Shown piece after piece: positions 51,377 to 60,223 of a stretch of DNA of 64,000 bases (the first letter of the stretch is position 1; every line of letters begins with the position of its first letter). The stretch is from Leeuwenhoekiella nanhaiensis (GTDB taxonomy: Bacteria > Bacteroidota > Bacteroidia > Flavobacteriales > Flavobacteriaceae): the NCBI RefSeq assembly GCF_002744755.1, contig NZ_KZ319292.1, positions 124,001 to 188,000 of the forward strand. The letters run 5' to 3'. Under the pieces are notes generated by a model, which saw only the letters and a list, made by a program, of their open reading frames with translations, was not told where the DNA came from and made no database searches. Position numbers and translations under genes: made by a program.

Positions 51377-52258
51377 ATGCAGGAGTTAAAAGGAACAGGT
51401 GTTGCGCTAATAACACCATTTAATGAAGATTATTCGATTGATTTTGATGCACTCGCTAACATCATCGAATATAATATTGAAGGCGGTACCGATTATTTGG
51501 TTATTCTGGGTACAACGGCCGAAAATGCAACGCTTACAGCAGAAGAGCAACAGGCTGTAATTAATAAGGCTGTTGCGATTAATGCAGGTCGGGTTCCATT
51601 AGTATTGGGCGCAGGGGGTAATAATACTGCCGCGCTTACCGAATCTCTAAAGAAGAAGGATTTGTCGGCTTTTAGTGCTGTTCTTTCCGTTTCTCCATAT
51701 TACAACAGACCCTCACAGGCAGGAATTTTTGCACATTATACTCAGGTGGCAAAAGCTTCAAAATTGCCGGTTATCCTTTATAATGTTCCCGGCAGAACCG
51801 GTAGCAATGTGTTGCCTGAAACGGTAATTAAATTGGCTCAGGCCGAATCAAATATTATAGGCGTAAAAGAAGCCATGGGTGATCTTACTCAGATGATGCG
51901 TCTCGTTAAAGATCGACCAGAAGGTTTTTTGGTACTTTCAGGAGATGATATGATTGCGTTACCTACTGTTAGTGTTGGGGGAGAAGGGGTGATTTCGGTC
52001 TTAGGACAGGGTTTGCCTGAGATTTTTTCCAATATGATTCGCGAGGGATTAAACGGAAATTTTGCCGCCGCTTATGCTAAGCACTATAAATTAATGCGTG
52101 CTACAGATTTGATTTTTGCTGAGGGTAATCCCGCAGGAATTAAGGCTTTACTGGCTTACAAAGGGCTTTGTAAAGACACGGTGCGACTGCCTTTGATGTC
52201 TGCAACCGCAGCTTTAAAACAGGATATTGCAACATACCTTCAAGACAACGGTCTTTAA
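51377..52258 (+). CDS. dapA: 4-hydroxy-tetrahydrodipicolinate synthase
   Basis: First step of the diaminopimelate/lysine branch, condensing aspartate semialdehyde with pyruvate. The 293-residue TIM barrel has the Schiff-base Lys164 in IIGVKEAMGD, Tyr135 in ILYNVPGRTG, and Thr46/47 in LGTTAENATL, where many DapA have GTTGE. Starts 2 bases after the preceding stop. dapF is in the same window at 33.3 kb, but the genes are not linked in an operon. Confidence 0.95.
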   Translation: MQELKGTGVALITPFNEDYSIDFDALANIIEYNIEGGTDYLVILGTTAENATLTAEEQQAVINKAVAINAGRVPLVLGAGGNNTAALTESLKKKDLSAFSAVLSVSPYYNRPSQAGIFAHYTQVAKASKLPVILYNVPGRTGSNVLPETVIKLAQAESNIIGVKEAMGDLTQMMRLVKDRPEGFLVLSGDDMIALPTVSVGGEGVISVLGQGLPEIFSNMIREGLNGNFAAAYAKHYKLMRATDLIFAEGNPAGIKALLAYKGLCKDTVRLPLMSATAALKQDIATYLQDNGL

Positions 52259-52260
52259 GT

Positions 52261-52290
52261 TTTGTAATCCTTAGAAAAAACCTATTTTTG
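52261..52290 (+). promoter_or_regulatory. Promoter of bamD (TTTG-N18-TATTTTTG)
   Basis: -33 TTTG at 52261-52264 and an exact -7 element TATTTTTG at 52283-52290, spacing 18. Transcription would start near 52295, at the upstream ATG, so the ATG at 52310 (15-base leader) is preferred. Confidence 0.7.
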
Positions 52291-52309
52291 CACGATGTTT
52301 TTAAGCTTG

Positions 52310-53101
52310 ATGAAGAAGATAATTCTGGTAGTGTTGGCAGTAGTAACTCTGGCCTCCTGTAGTGAATATCAAAAGATTTTAAAGTCTGAAGATATGGGAG
52401 CCAAGTATGCTTTTGCTGATTCTCTGTATGATATTGGGAAATACCGCAAATCCCTTAAACTTTGGGAGCAGATTGTTCCATCCTACCGCGGTAAACCACA
52501 GGCCGAACGTATTATGTTCCTTAATGCGGATGCGTTGTATCAGGTAGGTGATTATTACCTTTCTGGTTATCAATTTGATCGTTTTGTATCATCGTATCCC
52601 GATTCTCAGAAGGCTGAAGAGGCACAGTATAAGGCAGCGATGAGTTACGCGGCTTTGTCGCCAAATTATCAGTTGGATCAGAGTGAGACCGAAAAAGGTC
52701 TTGACCAGTTGCAATTGTTTATAACCGCATATCCCGAGTCAGAATACGCAGATGATGCCAGCGAGCGCATTCAGGAGTTGAGTGTAAAATTACAGAAGAA
52801 ATCCTACGAGATTGCCAAGGGATGGCATAAGATTATGGATTATCCTACTGCAATTGCTGCTTTTGATGACTTTTTATCAGATTATCCCGGTTCACCCTTT
52901 AGGGAAGCCGCATTGTTTTATAAATTTGATTCTCAGTATCAATACGGTTCAAAAAGTATAAGTGTACTTGTAAAACCGCGATTAAATGAAGCTATTGAAA
53001 TGTATGAAACTTTAATTCGCTATTTTCCTGAGGGAGAATATCGAGAAGAAGCCGACGCATTACGAGAAGATATTGATGCTATTTTAGAAAATTATTCCTA
53101 A
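52310..53101 (+). CDS. bamD: Outer-membrane protein assembly factor BamD
   Basis: Lipoprotein of the BAM complex that inserts beta-barrel proteins into the outer membrane. From ATG 52310 it is 263 residues with lipobox LASC (KKIILVVLAVVTLASCSEYQ). TPR-like repeats follow (YALADSLY-type segment YAFADSLYDIGKYRKSLKLW, ADALYQVGDYYLSGYQFDRF, EEAQYKAAMSYAALSP, MDYPTAIAAFDDFLSDYPGS). An ATG 15 bases upstream coincides with the predicted transcription start and is not favoured. Followed by rpoZ and coaBC. Confidence 0.94.
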   Translation: MKKIILVVLAVVTLASCSEYQKILKSEDMGAKYAFADSLYDIGKYRKSLKLWEQIVPSYRGKPQAERIMFLNADALYQVGDYYLSGYQFDRFVSSYPDSQKAEEAQYKAAMSYAALSPNYQLDQSETEKGLDQLQLFITAYPESEYADDASERIQELSVKLQKKSYEIAKGWHKIMDYPTAIAAFDDFLSDYPGSPFREAALFYKFDSQYQYGSKSISVLVKPRLNEAIEMYETLIRYFPEGEYREEADALREDIDAILENYS

Positions 53102-53120
53102 TTAATTTAAAGCGAATACC

Positions 53121-53444
53121 ATGGACGTTAAAAACCTAGATGCACCTGTAAATACAGTTACCTTCAACAGAAGTGAGATTGATGCTCCTACCGGAAATAT
53201 TTACGAGGCCATTTCTATCATTTCTAAGCGTGCAACGCAAATCAACACTGAAATCAAGCGTGAGCTTTTAGAGAAGCTAGATGAGTTTGCTACCTACAGC
53301 GATAGTCTTGAAGAGATTTTTGAGAACAAGGAGCAGATTGAAGTGTCTAAATACTACGAGCGTTTGCCAAAGCCTCACGCAATGGCAGTACAGGAGTGGT
53401 TAGAAGATAAAATCTACTACCGCGATACGACTACAAAACAGTAG
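53121..53444 (+). CDS. rpoZ: RNA polymerase omega subunit, Bacteroidetes type
   Basis: A 107-residue protein. PTGNIYEAISIISKRATQIN (about 24-43) matches the conserved omega motif and EIKRELLEKLDEFATY extends it. The form is longer than E. coli RpoZ (91 aa) and typical of Bacteroidota. It sits between bamD and coaBC, 19 bases after the former and 2 bases before the latter, as the rpoZ/coaBC link in many bacteria. Assists beta-prime folding in RNA polymerase. Confidence 0.92.
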   Translation: MDVKNLDAPVNTVTFNRSEIDAPTGNIYEAISIISKRATQINTEIKRELLEKLDEFATYSDSLEEIFENKEQIEVSKYYERLPKPHAMAVQEWLEDKIYYRDTTTKQ

Positions 53445-53446
53445 TC

Positions 53447-54658
53447 ATGTCCGTTTTAAGCGGTAAAAAAGTTTTACTTGGAGTAACCGCCGGGATAGCT
53501 GCTTATAAAGCGGCTTTTTTGGTTAGAGGCTTTATCAAAGCCGGGGCACAGGTGCGCGTAGTAATGACGCCAGATGCCAAAGAGTTTGTTACGCCGCTTA
53601 CCCTTTCAACCTTGTCTAAAAATCCGGTGCTCTCAACTTTTACAAACGAAGAAGATGAGAATGCCGTTTGGAATAATCACGTAGAACTCGGCCTTTGGGC
53701 CGATTTCTTTGTTATAGCACCTGCTACGGCTAACACCCTGTCTAAGATGAAGTCCGGGGCTTCAGACAACCTTTTGCTGGCCACGTATTTATCTGCGAAA
53801 TGTCCCGTGTATTTTGCTCCGGCGATGGATCTGGATATGTACAGGCATCCCAGTACCTCCCAGTCTTTCGAAAAACTCATTTCGTACGGAAACATAATGA
53901 TTCCTGCTACAAGCGGAGAACTAGCCAGTGGTCTTGAGGGCAAAGGAAGAATGGCAGAGCCCGAAGATATTGTTGCCTTTATAGAACAAGATATTATTGG
54001 AAAGCTTCCACTTCGCGGCAAGAAGGTATTGATTACTGCAGGTCCTACATACGAAGCCATAGATCCGGTACGTTTTATAGGCAATCACAGCAGCGGTAAA
54101 ATGGGTTTTGCAATAGCCGAAACAGCAGCAGCTCTTGGAGCTTCGGTAGTATTGGTTTGCGGGCCCACACATTTGAAATTATCTGGTAAGACTATTGAGC
54201 GTATTGATGTGACTTCGGCAGAGGAGATGTTTGAAGCTGTAAAGTCTGAATATGCTGATGCCGATATTGCCATTGCAGCTGCGGCGGTTGCAGATTATAA
54301 ACCCGCGACGGTTGCTGATCAAAAAATCAAGAAAAAAGGAGCTGCGCTTCAGATCAACCTGGAGCCTACTCCAGATATTCTGAAGTATATGGGAGAGCAG
54401 AAACAAAATCAGTTTTTAGTGGGTTTTGCTCTGGAGACTGAAAATGAAATAGCTAACGCAAAAGGTAAACTAACCCGAAAGAATCTTGATCTAATTGTGC
54501 TCAATTCGCTAAACGACACCGGTGCAGGTTTTAAAACCGAAACAAATAAAGTAACTTTCATCACCCGTGAAGGTGACATCCTTCCGCAGGAACTGAAAGC
54601 AAAAGAAAAGGTTGCTCAGGATCTGTTTCAATTCATACAAGAAAAACTTTATGCGTAA
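53447..54658 (+). CDS. coaBC: Bifunctional phosphopantothenoylcysteine decarboxylase/synthetase
   Basis: Two steps of coenzyme A synthesis. The N-terminal CoaC flavoprotein domain (1-180) has the catalytic His78 in NNHVELGLWADFFVIAPATA and the substrate clamp PAMDLDMYRHP at 125-135. The clamp has Asp where E. coli has Asn (PxMN). The C-terminal CoaB domain has GPTYEAIDPVRFIGNHSSGK, the dimer/CTP region AAAVADYKPA and the Lys loop KIKKKGAALQ. Full length at 403 residues. Overlaps the DUF4835-like gene by 8 bases. Confidence 0.96.
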   Translation: MSVLSGKKVLLGVTAGIAAYKAAFLVRGFIKAGAQVRVVMTPDAKEFVTPLTLSTLSKNPVLSTFTNEEDENAVWNNHVELGLWADFFVIAPATANTLSKMKSGASDNLLLATYLSAKCPVYFAPAMDLDMYRHPSTSQSFEKLISYGNIMIPATSGELASGLEGKGRMAEPEDIVAFIEQDIIGKLPLRGKKVLITAGPTYEAIDPVRFIGNHSSGKMGFAIAETAAALGASVVLVCGPTHLKLSGKTIERIDVTSAEEMFEAVKSEYADADIAIAAAAVADYKPATVADQKIKKKGAALQINLEPTPDILKYMGEQKQNQFLVGFALETENEIANAKGKLTRKNLDLIVLNSLNDTGAGFKTETNKVTFITREGDILPQELKAKEKVAQDLFQFIQEKLYA

Positions 54659-55535
54659 ACTGCTCTTTATTCTTTCGATGCTTACCTGGAGTCTGCAAGC
54701 TCAGGAACTCAATTGTACGGTGAGTATTAATGCAGAGCAAACCGGTCAAAGTAATTTACAGGTATTTAGAACCCTGCAATCAGAGATTACGGAGTTCATG
54801 AATAGAACGAGCTGGACTGATCTTAATGTTAAGCAGCAGGAAAGGATAGATTGCAGTCTGGCAATCATTGTCTCTAATATAAATTCAGACTTTTTTACGG
54901 CGAGTATTCAGGTGCAATCGTCACGCCCGGTTTATAACAGCACCTACAACACGCCGATTCTAAATTTTAATGACCGGCAATTTAATTTTCAGTATACCGA
55001 GTTTCAGCCGCTCAATTACAACGCCAATACGTTTGATTCCAACCTCATTTCAGTTTTAGCCTTTTATGCCTATACCATCATAGGGCTTGATGCGGCATCT
55101 TATGAATTGGGTGCAGGAGAACCTTATTTTGAGGAAGCCAAACAGATTGTAAATACCGCTCAACAGCAGGTAAGCGACGGCTGGTCTGCTCAAAGTGGTA
55201 CGCAGTCGCGTTACCGTCTTAATCAGGATTTACTTTCTCCTAATTTCAGGGAGTTTTTTGATGCGATGTATGCCTACCACCGTAATGGGCTTGATTATAT
55301 GGCTCAAAGCGACCGGGAGGCAAAACAGTCTATTGCCATTAGTCTTTCGCTTTTTGAGCAGCTTTACCGAAACAGACCCAACAACTTCCTGACACGAGTT
55401 TTTTTTGATTCTAAGGCCGAAGAAATTGCTTCTATTTTCTCGGGTGGACCTCAGGTAAACATCAGCAGTCTGGTCTCAACGCTCAATAAAGTGGCGCCTA
55501 CAAAATCTACCTACTGGCAGCAGATTAAATTGTAG
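54651..55535 (+). CDS. DUF4835-type exported protein
   Basis: A 294-residue protein with signal peptide (RKLLFILSMLTWSLQAQ) followed by ELNCTVSINAEQTGQSNLQV, the characteristic start of DUF4835 proteins. Further conserved stretches: FTASIQVQSSRPVYNSTYNT, LNFNDRQFNFQYTEFQPLNY and YHRNGLDYMAQSDREAKQS. Starting at 54651 the ATG overlaps the coaBC stop by 8 bases; the frame is open 13 codons upstream within coaBC but lacks a signal-peptide start. Invariably found between coaBC and recN in flavobacteria as I recall. Function unknown. Confidence 0.82.
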   Translation: MRKLLFILSMLTWSLQAQELNCTVSINAEQTGQSNLQVFRTLQSEITEFMNRTSWTDLNVKQQERIDCSLAIIVSNINSDFFTASIQVQSSRPVYNSTYNTPILNFNDRQFNFQYTEFQPLNYNANTFDSNLISVLAFYAYTIIGLDAASYELGAGEPYFEEAKQIVNTAQQQVSDGWSAQSGTQSRYRLNQDLLSPNFREFFDAMYAYHRNGLDYMAQSDREAKQSIAISLSLFEQLYRNRPNNFLTRVFFDSKAEEIASIFSGGPQVNISSLVSTLNKVAPTKSTYWQQIKL

Positions 55536-55638
55536 GTAACAAGGTCTTTTAAATCTTTGATTGTGCCGTTTTTCTCTTTTATCTTTACGCCGCAAGGTGT
55601 GACGCCTTGCTTGTTTTCACTTAAATCAAAAGAATCTT

Positions 55639-57291
55639 TTGCTCAGTTCACTTCAGATCAAAAATTACGCATTAATTGAAGAGGTACAGCTTCAGTTTAC
55701 AGAAGGTTTTACGGTAATTACCGGAGAAACCGGTGCGGGTAAGTCTATTCTTTTGGGCGCTTTGGGTTTGATTTTAGGAAAGCGTGCCGATTTGAGCAGT
55801 ATTGGTAATCCGGAAGAGAAATGCGTGATTGAAGCACATTTCAATATTCAATCCTACGATCTCAAAAAGCTTTTTGAAGAGGAAGATTTAGATTATGAGG
55901 CTCAGACGATTATTAGGCGTGAGATTTTGCCTAGCGGAAAAAGCCGGGCATTTGTAAATGATACTCCGGTTACGCTGCATCAGTTAAGTGCTTTGGGCGA
56001 AAGGCTTGTAGATATTCACAGCCAGCATCAGACCCTTGAGGTTACAGATCTGGATTTTCAGTTTCAGGTAATTGATGCTTTTGCTGAAAATGCAGAAACC
56101 TTATCGGCCTACAAGCGATTGTATCATTCCTATCGAAAAAATGAGCAGGAGCTCAAAAAGCTACGTAAACTCAAAGAAGAAGCTCAAAAGGAAGAAGAAT
56201 ACAAAACCTATTTGCTGGAAGAATTACTTGCTGCAAACTTAAAACCCGGAGAGCAGGAAGAACTGGAGTCAGCATTTGAGACGCTTAATAATGTTGAAGT
56301 CATAACAGAATCGCTTGCAGAAGCTTATCAGACTTTAAGCCAGGAAGAACTGGGAATAAATGATCTTTTGTTGGGTGTAAAGGTTAAATTGGCAAAGCTA
56401 GCCGGTTTTGGTAACCAGTTCAGCGAACTCAGCAGCAGGCTTGAAGCTGTGCATATTGAGCTTGAGGATATTGCCGAAACGGTTAACGATCTGGCTTCAG
56501 ATACCGAAAGCGACCCTGAAGAGTTGGCTAAAACCGAAAGCCGCTTAAAGTTAATTTTCGATTTACAGAAGAAACACCAGGTCGATACGGTAACCGAATT
56601 AATAAGCATCAGAGAGCAACTGGATGAAGAAGTACAGTCTTTAACCAATCTGGATGCCGATATTTTACGATTGGAGCGTGAGATTGCTCAGGCTAAGTTA
56701 GACCTTGAAGAGCTCGCCAAAAAACTCACTGCTCAGCGCACTGAAGTAATCCCGGCGCTTACCGAGCGTTTGCGTTTGATTCTGGTTGATCTGGGTATGC
56801 CGAACGCTCGTTTTGAGGTAAGTCTTACAGACAATACCTCGTTTCTCGAGAATGGTAAAGATGAGTTGCATTTTCTGTTTACGGCAAACAAAGGTATGCG
56901 CGCACAGGAATTGAAGAAAGCTGCTTCGGGTGGAGAGCTTTCACGAATTATGCTGGCTATAAAATCGGTTTTGAGCGATTATGCCAATCTGCCTACTTTG
57001 ATTTTTGATGAAATTGATACCGGAGTCAGTGGAGAAGTGGCTTTAAAAATGGGACGCATCATGAAAGCCATGGGATCGCGTATGCAATTGCTCAGTATCA
57101 CGCATTTACCTCAGATAGCTGGTCAGGGTGCTTCACATTTTAAGGTGTATAAGGAAGATAAAGATCAAAAAACCACGACGGCCATACGTGCATTATCTAA
57201 GGAGGATCGGGTAGTTGAACTTGCAGAGATGTTAGGAGGGAAGGCCACATCAGAGTCTGCTTTTGAGCACGCAAGACAACTTCTTGATTAA
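55639..57291 (+). CDS. recN: DNA repair protein RecN, TTG start
   Basis: SMC-like ATPase for double-strand break repair, 550 residues. N-terminal head: SLQIKNYALIEEVQLQF and Walker A ITGETGAGKSILLGALGL. Long coiled-coil arms at about 150-370. The C-terminal head has AASGGELSRIMLAIKSVLS and Walker B LIFDEIDTGVSGEVA. The start is a TTG (55639-55641), since no in-frame ATG exists between the preceding gene and the Walker A motif. A near-consensus promoter (TATCTTTA at 55580-55587, TTG at 55561) lies 50 bases upstream. Confidence 0.95.
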   Translation: MLSSLQIKNYALIEEVQLQFTEGFTVITGETGAGKSILLGALGLILGKRADLSSIGNPEEKCVIEAHFNIQSYDLKKLFEEEDLDYEAQTIIRREILPSGKSRAFVNDTPVTLHQLSALGERLVDIHSQHQTLEVTDLDFQFQVIDAFAENAETLSAYKRLYHSYRKNEQELKKLRKLKEEAQKEEEYKTYLLEELLAANLKPGEQEELESAFETLNNVEVITESLAEAYQTLSQEELGINDLLLGVKVKLAKLAGFGNQFSELSSRLEAVHIELEDIAETVNDLASDTESDPEELAKTESRLKLIFDLQKKHQVDTVTELISIREQLDEEVQSLTNLDADILRLEREIAQAKLDLEELAKKLTAQRTEVIPALTERLRLILVDLGMPNARFEVSLTDNTSFLENGKDELHFLFTANKGMRAQELKKAASGGELSRIMLAIKSVLSDYANLPTLIFDEIDTGVSGEVALKMGRIMKAMGSRMQLLSITHLPQIAGQGASHFKVYKEDKDQKTTTAIRALSKEDRVVELAEMLGGKATSESAFEHARQLLD

Positions 57292-57298
57292 TAAAATG

Positions 57299-57306
57299 TA
57301 TATTTG
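57299..57306 (+). promoter_or_regulatory. -7 element TATATTTG of fabI
   Basis: Exact TAnnTTTG, starting 7 bases after the recN stop and ending 23 bases before the fabI ATG, so fabI has its own promoter. Confidence 0.5.
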
Positions 57307-57329
57307 ACCACTTAAATTAAACAACTATT

Positions 57330-58154
57330 ATGTCTTATAATTTACTTAAGGGAAAACGAGGGATTATTTTTGGCGCATTAGACGAGAATTCTATTGCCTG
57401 GAAAACCGCAGAGCGTGTGCATGAAGAAGGTGGCACGTTTGTCCTTACCAATGCTCCCATAGCTATGCGTATGGGATCTATAAATAAATTAGCCGAGAAA
57501 ACCGGTTCTAAAATTATTCCTGCAGACGCGACTTCAATTGAAGATCTTGAGAAGCTGGTGGCCGGTGCGGTAGAAGAATTGGGTGGAAAGCTTGATTTTG
57601 TATTACACAGTATAGGGATGTCTATCAACGTGCGTAAAGGCAAGCATTATACTGATCAGAATTACGACTGGACTCAAAAGGGAACAGATGTAAGTGCAAT
57701 GTCTTTTCACAAGACCATGCAGGTTTTGTACAAGCAGGATGCGATGAACGAGTGGGGAAGTATTGTAGCCCTTACCTATATGGCAGCGCAACGCGTATTC
57801 CCTGATTATAACGATATGGCAGATAACAAGGCCTATTTAGAAAGTATTGCACGCAGCTTCGGCTATTTCTTTGGCCGTGACAAAAAAGTACGTGTAAACA
57901 CCATTTCACAATCACCAACACCTACCACTGCAGGTCAGGGGGTTAAAGGTTTTGATGGTTTTATAGCCTATGCCGAAAAAATGAGTCCGTTAGGTAACGC
58001 AACGGCTCAGGATTGTGCAGACTACACGGTTTCTTTATTTTCTGATTTGACTAAAAAAGTAACCTTGCAGAATTTATTCCACGATGGCGGATTTAGCAAT
58101 ATGGGCGTAAGCGATGCAGTGATGGAAGCTTTTGTAGAGAAGCAGGAAAAGTAA
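57330..58154 (+). CDS. fabI: Enoyl-[acyl-carrier-protein] reductase (NADH), FabI type
   Basis: Last reduction in each cycle of fatty-acid elongation. The 274-residue SDR-like protein begins LLKGKRGIIFGALDENSIAW, with NADH-binding AAAD-type segment (IPADATSIEDLEKL) and VLHSIGMSINV. The active-site pattern Tyr-x6-Lys is not read with certainty: YMAAQRVFPDYNDMADNKAY holds a Tyr and a Lys at the expected region. Substrate loop near ISQSPTPTTAGQGVKGFDGF. Own promoter; terminator downstream. Confidence 0.94.
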   Translation: MSYNLLKGKRGIIFGALDENSIAWKTAERVHEEGGTFVLTNAPIAMRMGSINKLAEKTGSKIIPADATSIEDLEKLVAGAVEELGGKLDFVLHSIGMSINVRKGKHYTDQNYDWTQKGTDVSAMSFHKTMQVLYKQDAMNEWGSIVALTYMAAQRVFPDYNDMADNKAYLESIARSFGYFFGRDKKVRVNTISQSPTPTTAGQGVKGFDGFIAYAEKMSPLGNATAQDCADYTVSLFSDLTKKVTLQNLFHDGGFSNMGVSDAVMEAFVEKQEK

Positions 58155-58175
58155 TATCACATCAAAAAATTTATG

Positions 58176-58204
58176 ATGCCCGAAGCCTTTGTGTTTTCGG
58201 GCAT
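58176..58204 (+). terminator. Terminator of fabI
   Basis: Perfect 9-bp stem ATGCCCGAA / TTCGGGCAT, 11-base loop, followed by TTTCATTTT on the plus strand, 21 bases past the fabI stop. Confidence 0.78.
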
Positions 58205-58259
58205 TTTCATTTTAAGTTTGCGTAGGTAAGAAGTCCTGTCAATTAATTAGCTATTTATA

Positions 58260-59258
58260 ATGAGCTTGTTTTTTTCCATTGTTATTCCGGTGTACAACCG
58301 TCCTGATGAGGTGCGCGAATTGTTGCAAAGTCTCAAGGCGCAGGATTATCTTGAGCCCTTTGAGGTGGTTTTGGTAGAGGACGGTTCGGCAGATACTTCT
58401 GAAAAAGTTGTGGCTGATTTTCCTGATCTGGATATTTCCTATTTCTACAAAGAGAATTCCGGTCCCGGTGACTCGCGTAATTTTGGGATGCGGAAGGCTA
58501 AGGGTAATTACTTTATCATTTTTGACAGTGATTGTGTAATTCCGTCACATTATTTGAGTGAGGTGAGCAAAGCTTTATCTGAAGCCTACTGCGATTTTTA
58601 CGGAGGTCCTGATGCTGCGCGAAATGATTTTTCCTCCCTTCAAAAGGCAATTAACTACACTATGACATCCCTGTTGACAACAGGGGGCATTCGCGGTAAA
58701 AAGACGGCTGCCGGCAAATTTGAGCCCCGAAGTTTTAATATGGGTATCTCAAAAGAAGCCTTTCAGGCATCAGAAGGATTTGGTCGCATTCATCCCGGGG
58801 AAGATCCTGACTTATCTATACGCCTCTGGAAACTAGGTTTCAAATCACGGCTTTTGGCTGATGCTTTTGTATACCACAAAAGACGCATCTCGTGGTCTAA
58901 ATTTTATGCACAGGTTCGAAAGTTTGGTCTGGTTCGGCCCATACTAACGAGCTGGCATCCGCAAACGGCAAAAATTACGTTTTGGTTTCCCACCGTATTT
59001 GTATTTGGAGTGCTGGCAAGTTTGATTTTTGCATCATTCGGATTTATGGCCCCCTTGTATCTCGCTCTCAGTTACCTCGTTCTGCTATTAATTCACGCAT
59101 CTATGGAGACCCGAAGTGTGTATATAGGATTACTTAGTGTGGTAGCAGTTTTAGTTCAGTTTACCGGTTACGGCCTGGGTTTTTTAGAGTCCTTTATTAA
59201 AGTCAGACTTCTCAAAAAGGAACCCCGGCAAAGCTTTCCTCACTTATTTTTTGACTAA
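58260..59258 (+). CDS. Family 2 glycosyltransferase with C-terminal membrane helices
   Basis: A 332-residue GT-A enzyme: SIVIPVYNRPDEVRELLQSL at the start, VVLVEDGSADTSEKV, metal site IIFDSDCVIP, acceptor region HPGEDPDLSIRLWKLGF (ED..xxR-like). Two to three transmembrane helices at about 240-315 anchor it. Probably extends a surface polysaccharide or lipid-linked glycan; substrates unknown. Stands between fabI and the YbbR-like gene with 23 bases to the latter. Confidence 0.87.
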   Translation: MSLFFSIVIPVYNRPDEVRELLQSLKAQDYLEPFEVVLVEDGSADTSEKVVADFPDLDISYFYKENSGPGDSRNFGMRKAKGNYFIIFDSDCVIPSHYLSEVSKALSEAYCDFYGGPDAARNDFSSLQKAINYTMTSLLTTGGIRGKKTAAGKFEPRSFNMGISKEAFQASEGFGRIHPGEDPDLSIRLWKLGFKSRLLADAFVYHKRRISWSKFYAQVRKFGLVRPILTSWHPQTAKITFWFPTVFVFGVLASLIFASFGFMAPLYLALSYLVLLLIHASMETRSVYIGLLSVVAVLVQFTGYGLGFLESFIKVRLLKKEPRQSFPHLFFD

Positions 59259-59281
59259 GTTTACAGCTTCAGAACGCTGCT

Positions 59282-60223
59282 ATGTCAAACCGAAACGCTA
59301 AAAACAGAAAGGCAAACCTCCGGGTTTTTATAACCATTCTACTGGTTACCGCTACAATTTCGGTGATGATAAAACTCAACCGAAACTTTACCTTTTCGGT
59401 GACTGTTCCGCTTACGTTTCAAAATCTTTCAGACGATCTGATTTTAAAGTCCAGTTCTGCCCAAAGCGTAAAAGTAACGGGAAAGGCTAGCGGCTACGAC
59501 TATTTTAAATACCGCTTTTTTTCTCAGGACTTTCCTATTGATCTTTCGGCCTTATCCCGTAAAAAGGATCGGTACTATTATGTCTTTAATATTGAAAATG
59601 ACGCCTTAAAGGGGAGTTTGAGCGGAAGTGCTATCACATCTTTTAAACCGGACACTGTTTTTTTTAATCTGGATCGAAATTTTGAAAAGCGCGTGCCTGT
59701 GGTGGTAGAGGAAGATCTAGGTTTTGCTGCGGGTTACGGTAGTCTTCAGGGTTTGGTTCTGGAACCGGACAGTGTCAGGGTAAGGGGCCCACGGTCTGAA
59801 CTGGATTCTATTTCGCGTGTAATTTCCAGAATTCAATTGGATGATGTACGCTCAGATCAGACGGGTAATCTGGCTGTTGGTCTTTCTAAAGATATTCCTT
59901 TAGTTGAGATTACTCCAAACACAGTTGCTTACAGCTTGGATGTTGATAAATTTACCGAAGGAACCGTAACAGTACCGCTCCAGCTACTCAATGTGCCGGC
60001 TGGCGTTTCAGCAAAGGTTTTCCCTAAACGAATCAATATCATTTTTAATGTAAACCTGTCGAATTACGAGCAGGTAAAATCATCAGACTTTAGAGTGGTG
60101 GTTGACTTTAAAGAAACAGACAGTTTATCTACATCTCTGACGCCACAGGTAGCTGAAGCCCCAGACTTCGTACGGGACATACGGCTAAGTGAGAGTACTG
60201 TACAATACTTGCTCATCAAATGA
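59282..60223 (+). CDS. YbbR-domain protein, single N-terminal membrane anchor
   Basis: A 313-residue protein with a basic N-terminus and one transmembrane helix (VFITILLVTATISVMIKL, about 15-32). Beta-rich YbbR-like repeats follow, recognised by VTVPLTFQNLSDDLIL, SVKVTGKASGYDYFKY, EPDSVRVRGPRSELDSI and GTVTVPLQLLNVPAGVS. YbbR proteins elsewhere are linked to regulation of cyclic-di-AMP cyclases; no cyclase is next to this one. Overlaps coaE by four bases (ATGA), hence coupled. Confidence 0.82.
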   Translation: MSNRNAKNRKANLRVFITILLVTATISVMIKLNRNFTFSVTVPLTFQNLSDDLILKSSSAQSVKVTGKASGYDYFKYRFFSQDFPIDLSALSRKKDRYYYVFNIENDALKGSLSGSAITSFKPDTVFFNLDRNFEKRVPVVVEEDLGFAAGYGSLQGLVLEPDSVRVRGPRSELDSISRVISRIQLDDVRSDQTGNLAVGLSKDIPLVEITPNTVAYSLDVDKFTEGTVTVPLQLLNVPAGVSAKVFPKRINIIFNVNLSNYEQVKSSDFRVVVDFKETDSLSTSLTPQVAEAPDFVRDIRLSESTVQYLLIK

